This document shows, piece after piece, positions 63,587-64,000 of a stretch of 64,000 nucleotides of DNA. How positions within the stretch are numbered: position 1 is the first letter of the stretch; each line of letters starts with the position of its first letter. The DNA comes from Topomyia yanbarensis (Eukaryota > Arthropoda > Insecta > Diptera > Culicidae). Location of the stretch: the NCBI RefSeq assembly GCF_030247195.1, contig NC_080672.1, forward strand, positions 161,623,839 through 161,687,838, read 5' to 3'. The notes beneath the pieces are model-generated. The model was not told the origin of the DNA and did not search any database. It saw only the letters and a list, made by a program, of their open reading frames with translations. The translations under genes and the position numbers were made by a program.

Positions 63587-63734
63587 CCCACTGAGACGTC
63601 CAAAAAATTGTTTCAAAATCGTTCAACACGGGTCCAACGATAGACATTCGTTGAACGGTTATTTGGACGATGTCCTAATTGGTCCAACGAACGTCCTTCA
63701 TTGGACGTTTTTGAAACCAACCGTTCTTAGAGGG
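63587..63734 (+). mobile_element. family B 148-bp element, copy g (TT)
   Basis: Full length, TT on both sides (63585-63586 and 63735-63736). It lies in a third copy of the gcatgttcaggag arm; the arm at 62398 is uninterrupted at this point. It is 11.7 kb from the main cluster. Confidence 0.88.
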
Positions 63735-63899
63735 TTTATATAGGAGTTTCGAAGTAGAACTGGAACTGAAACATTCACATTCCCAGCAGAGCGTTTTGTT
63801 TAATAATTTCGAACAGTTTTGTTTCAAAATTTAAAACTGTTATACGACGCCGTTCTATTTGTTAATGCTTTTAAAACACGTTTAGAACTGTGTTTTAAC

Positions 63900-64000
63900 T
63901 ACATGCACAAATCGCGCAAAATGCTCGCAGAAGCTCTGCCAGCATCAATCTCGCTTTGCTCAACTTTTGCTAACTTTCTGCTTGCCACGCCACGGGTTTC
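63900..64000 (-). mobile_element. family A end fragment at window edge
   Basis: It reads gcacaaatcgcgcaaaatgc, gctctgccagcatcaatc and cttgccacgc, the complement of the family A start. The tip differs (cacgggtttc instead of ctgaccggg), so it is diverged or truncated. Confidence 0.6.

Overview
The window looks like a mosquito chromosome, most probably Aedes or a close culicine. It is AT-rich, gene-poor and packed with nested transposable elements. It carries three intron-containing insect genes, a tRNA-derived SINE resembling Feilai, LOA-type LINE remnants and many short inverted-repeat elements. The genus is inferred from repeat content; no species call is possible from sequence alone.

Layout. 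1-13.6 kb has no intact gene. It holds a decayed LOA-like LINE (about 4.3-7.2 kb), an oppositely oriented LINE endonuclease fragment, a 947-bp pogo-like element with TA target duplication (9258-10204), a three-unit tandem repeat and a second LINE remnant (12.0-13.3 kb). 13.65-25.57 kb is bounded by a 23-bp perfect terminal inverted repeat of pogo type; a 9.86-kb Ty3/gypsy-like LTR retrotransposon (14712-24569, 4-bp duplication tctc) sits inside it. That retrotransposon has nearly identical LTRs, intact gag and pol, and an A AAA AAC frameshift site. 25.9-30 kb holds foldback and hAT-like elements.

Genes. 30.67-36.24 kb (+) is the C-terminal two thirds of an ABCG half-transporter in four visible exons. 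It converges on RIOK1 (minus strand, 43588 to 36563, two exons, 568 aa), and a bidirectional poly(A) signal lies between them. 60.14-60.88 kb (+) is POLR3H/RPC8, the Pol III stalk subunit, in two exons. The three are unrelated housekeeping or transport genes; nothing suggests they work together.

The most unusual region is 43.8-52.2 kb. It is a nest of non-autonomous DNA elements, mostly with CCC...GGG termini, that leave 2-bp target duplications of many different dinucleotides. For several insertions an uninterrupted paralogous copy in the same window gives the empty site. Within one of these families, three different hAT-like elements hit the same 8-bp target. Other items worth attention are large palindromes (33.8-34.3 kb, 28.2-29.1 kb, 62.4-63.6 kb), a 113-bp minisatellite in a foldback (56.6-58.3 kb), and a structured repeat motif inside the retrotransposon LTRs.
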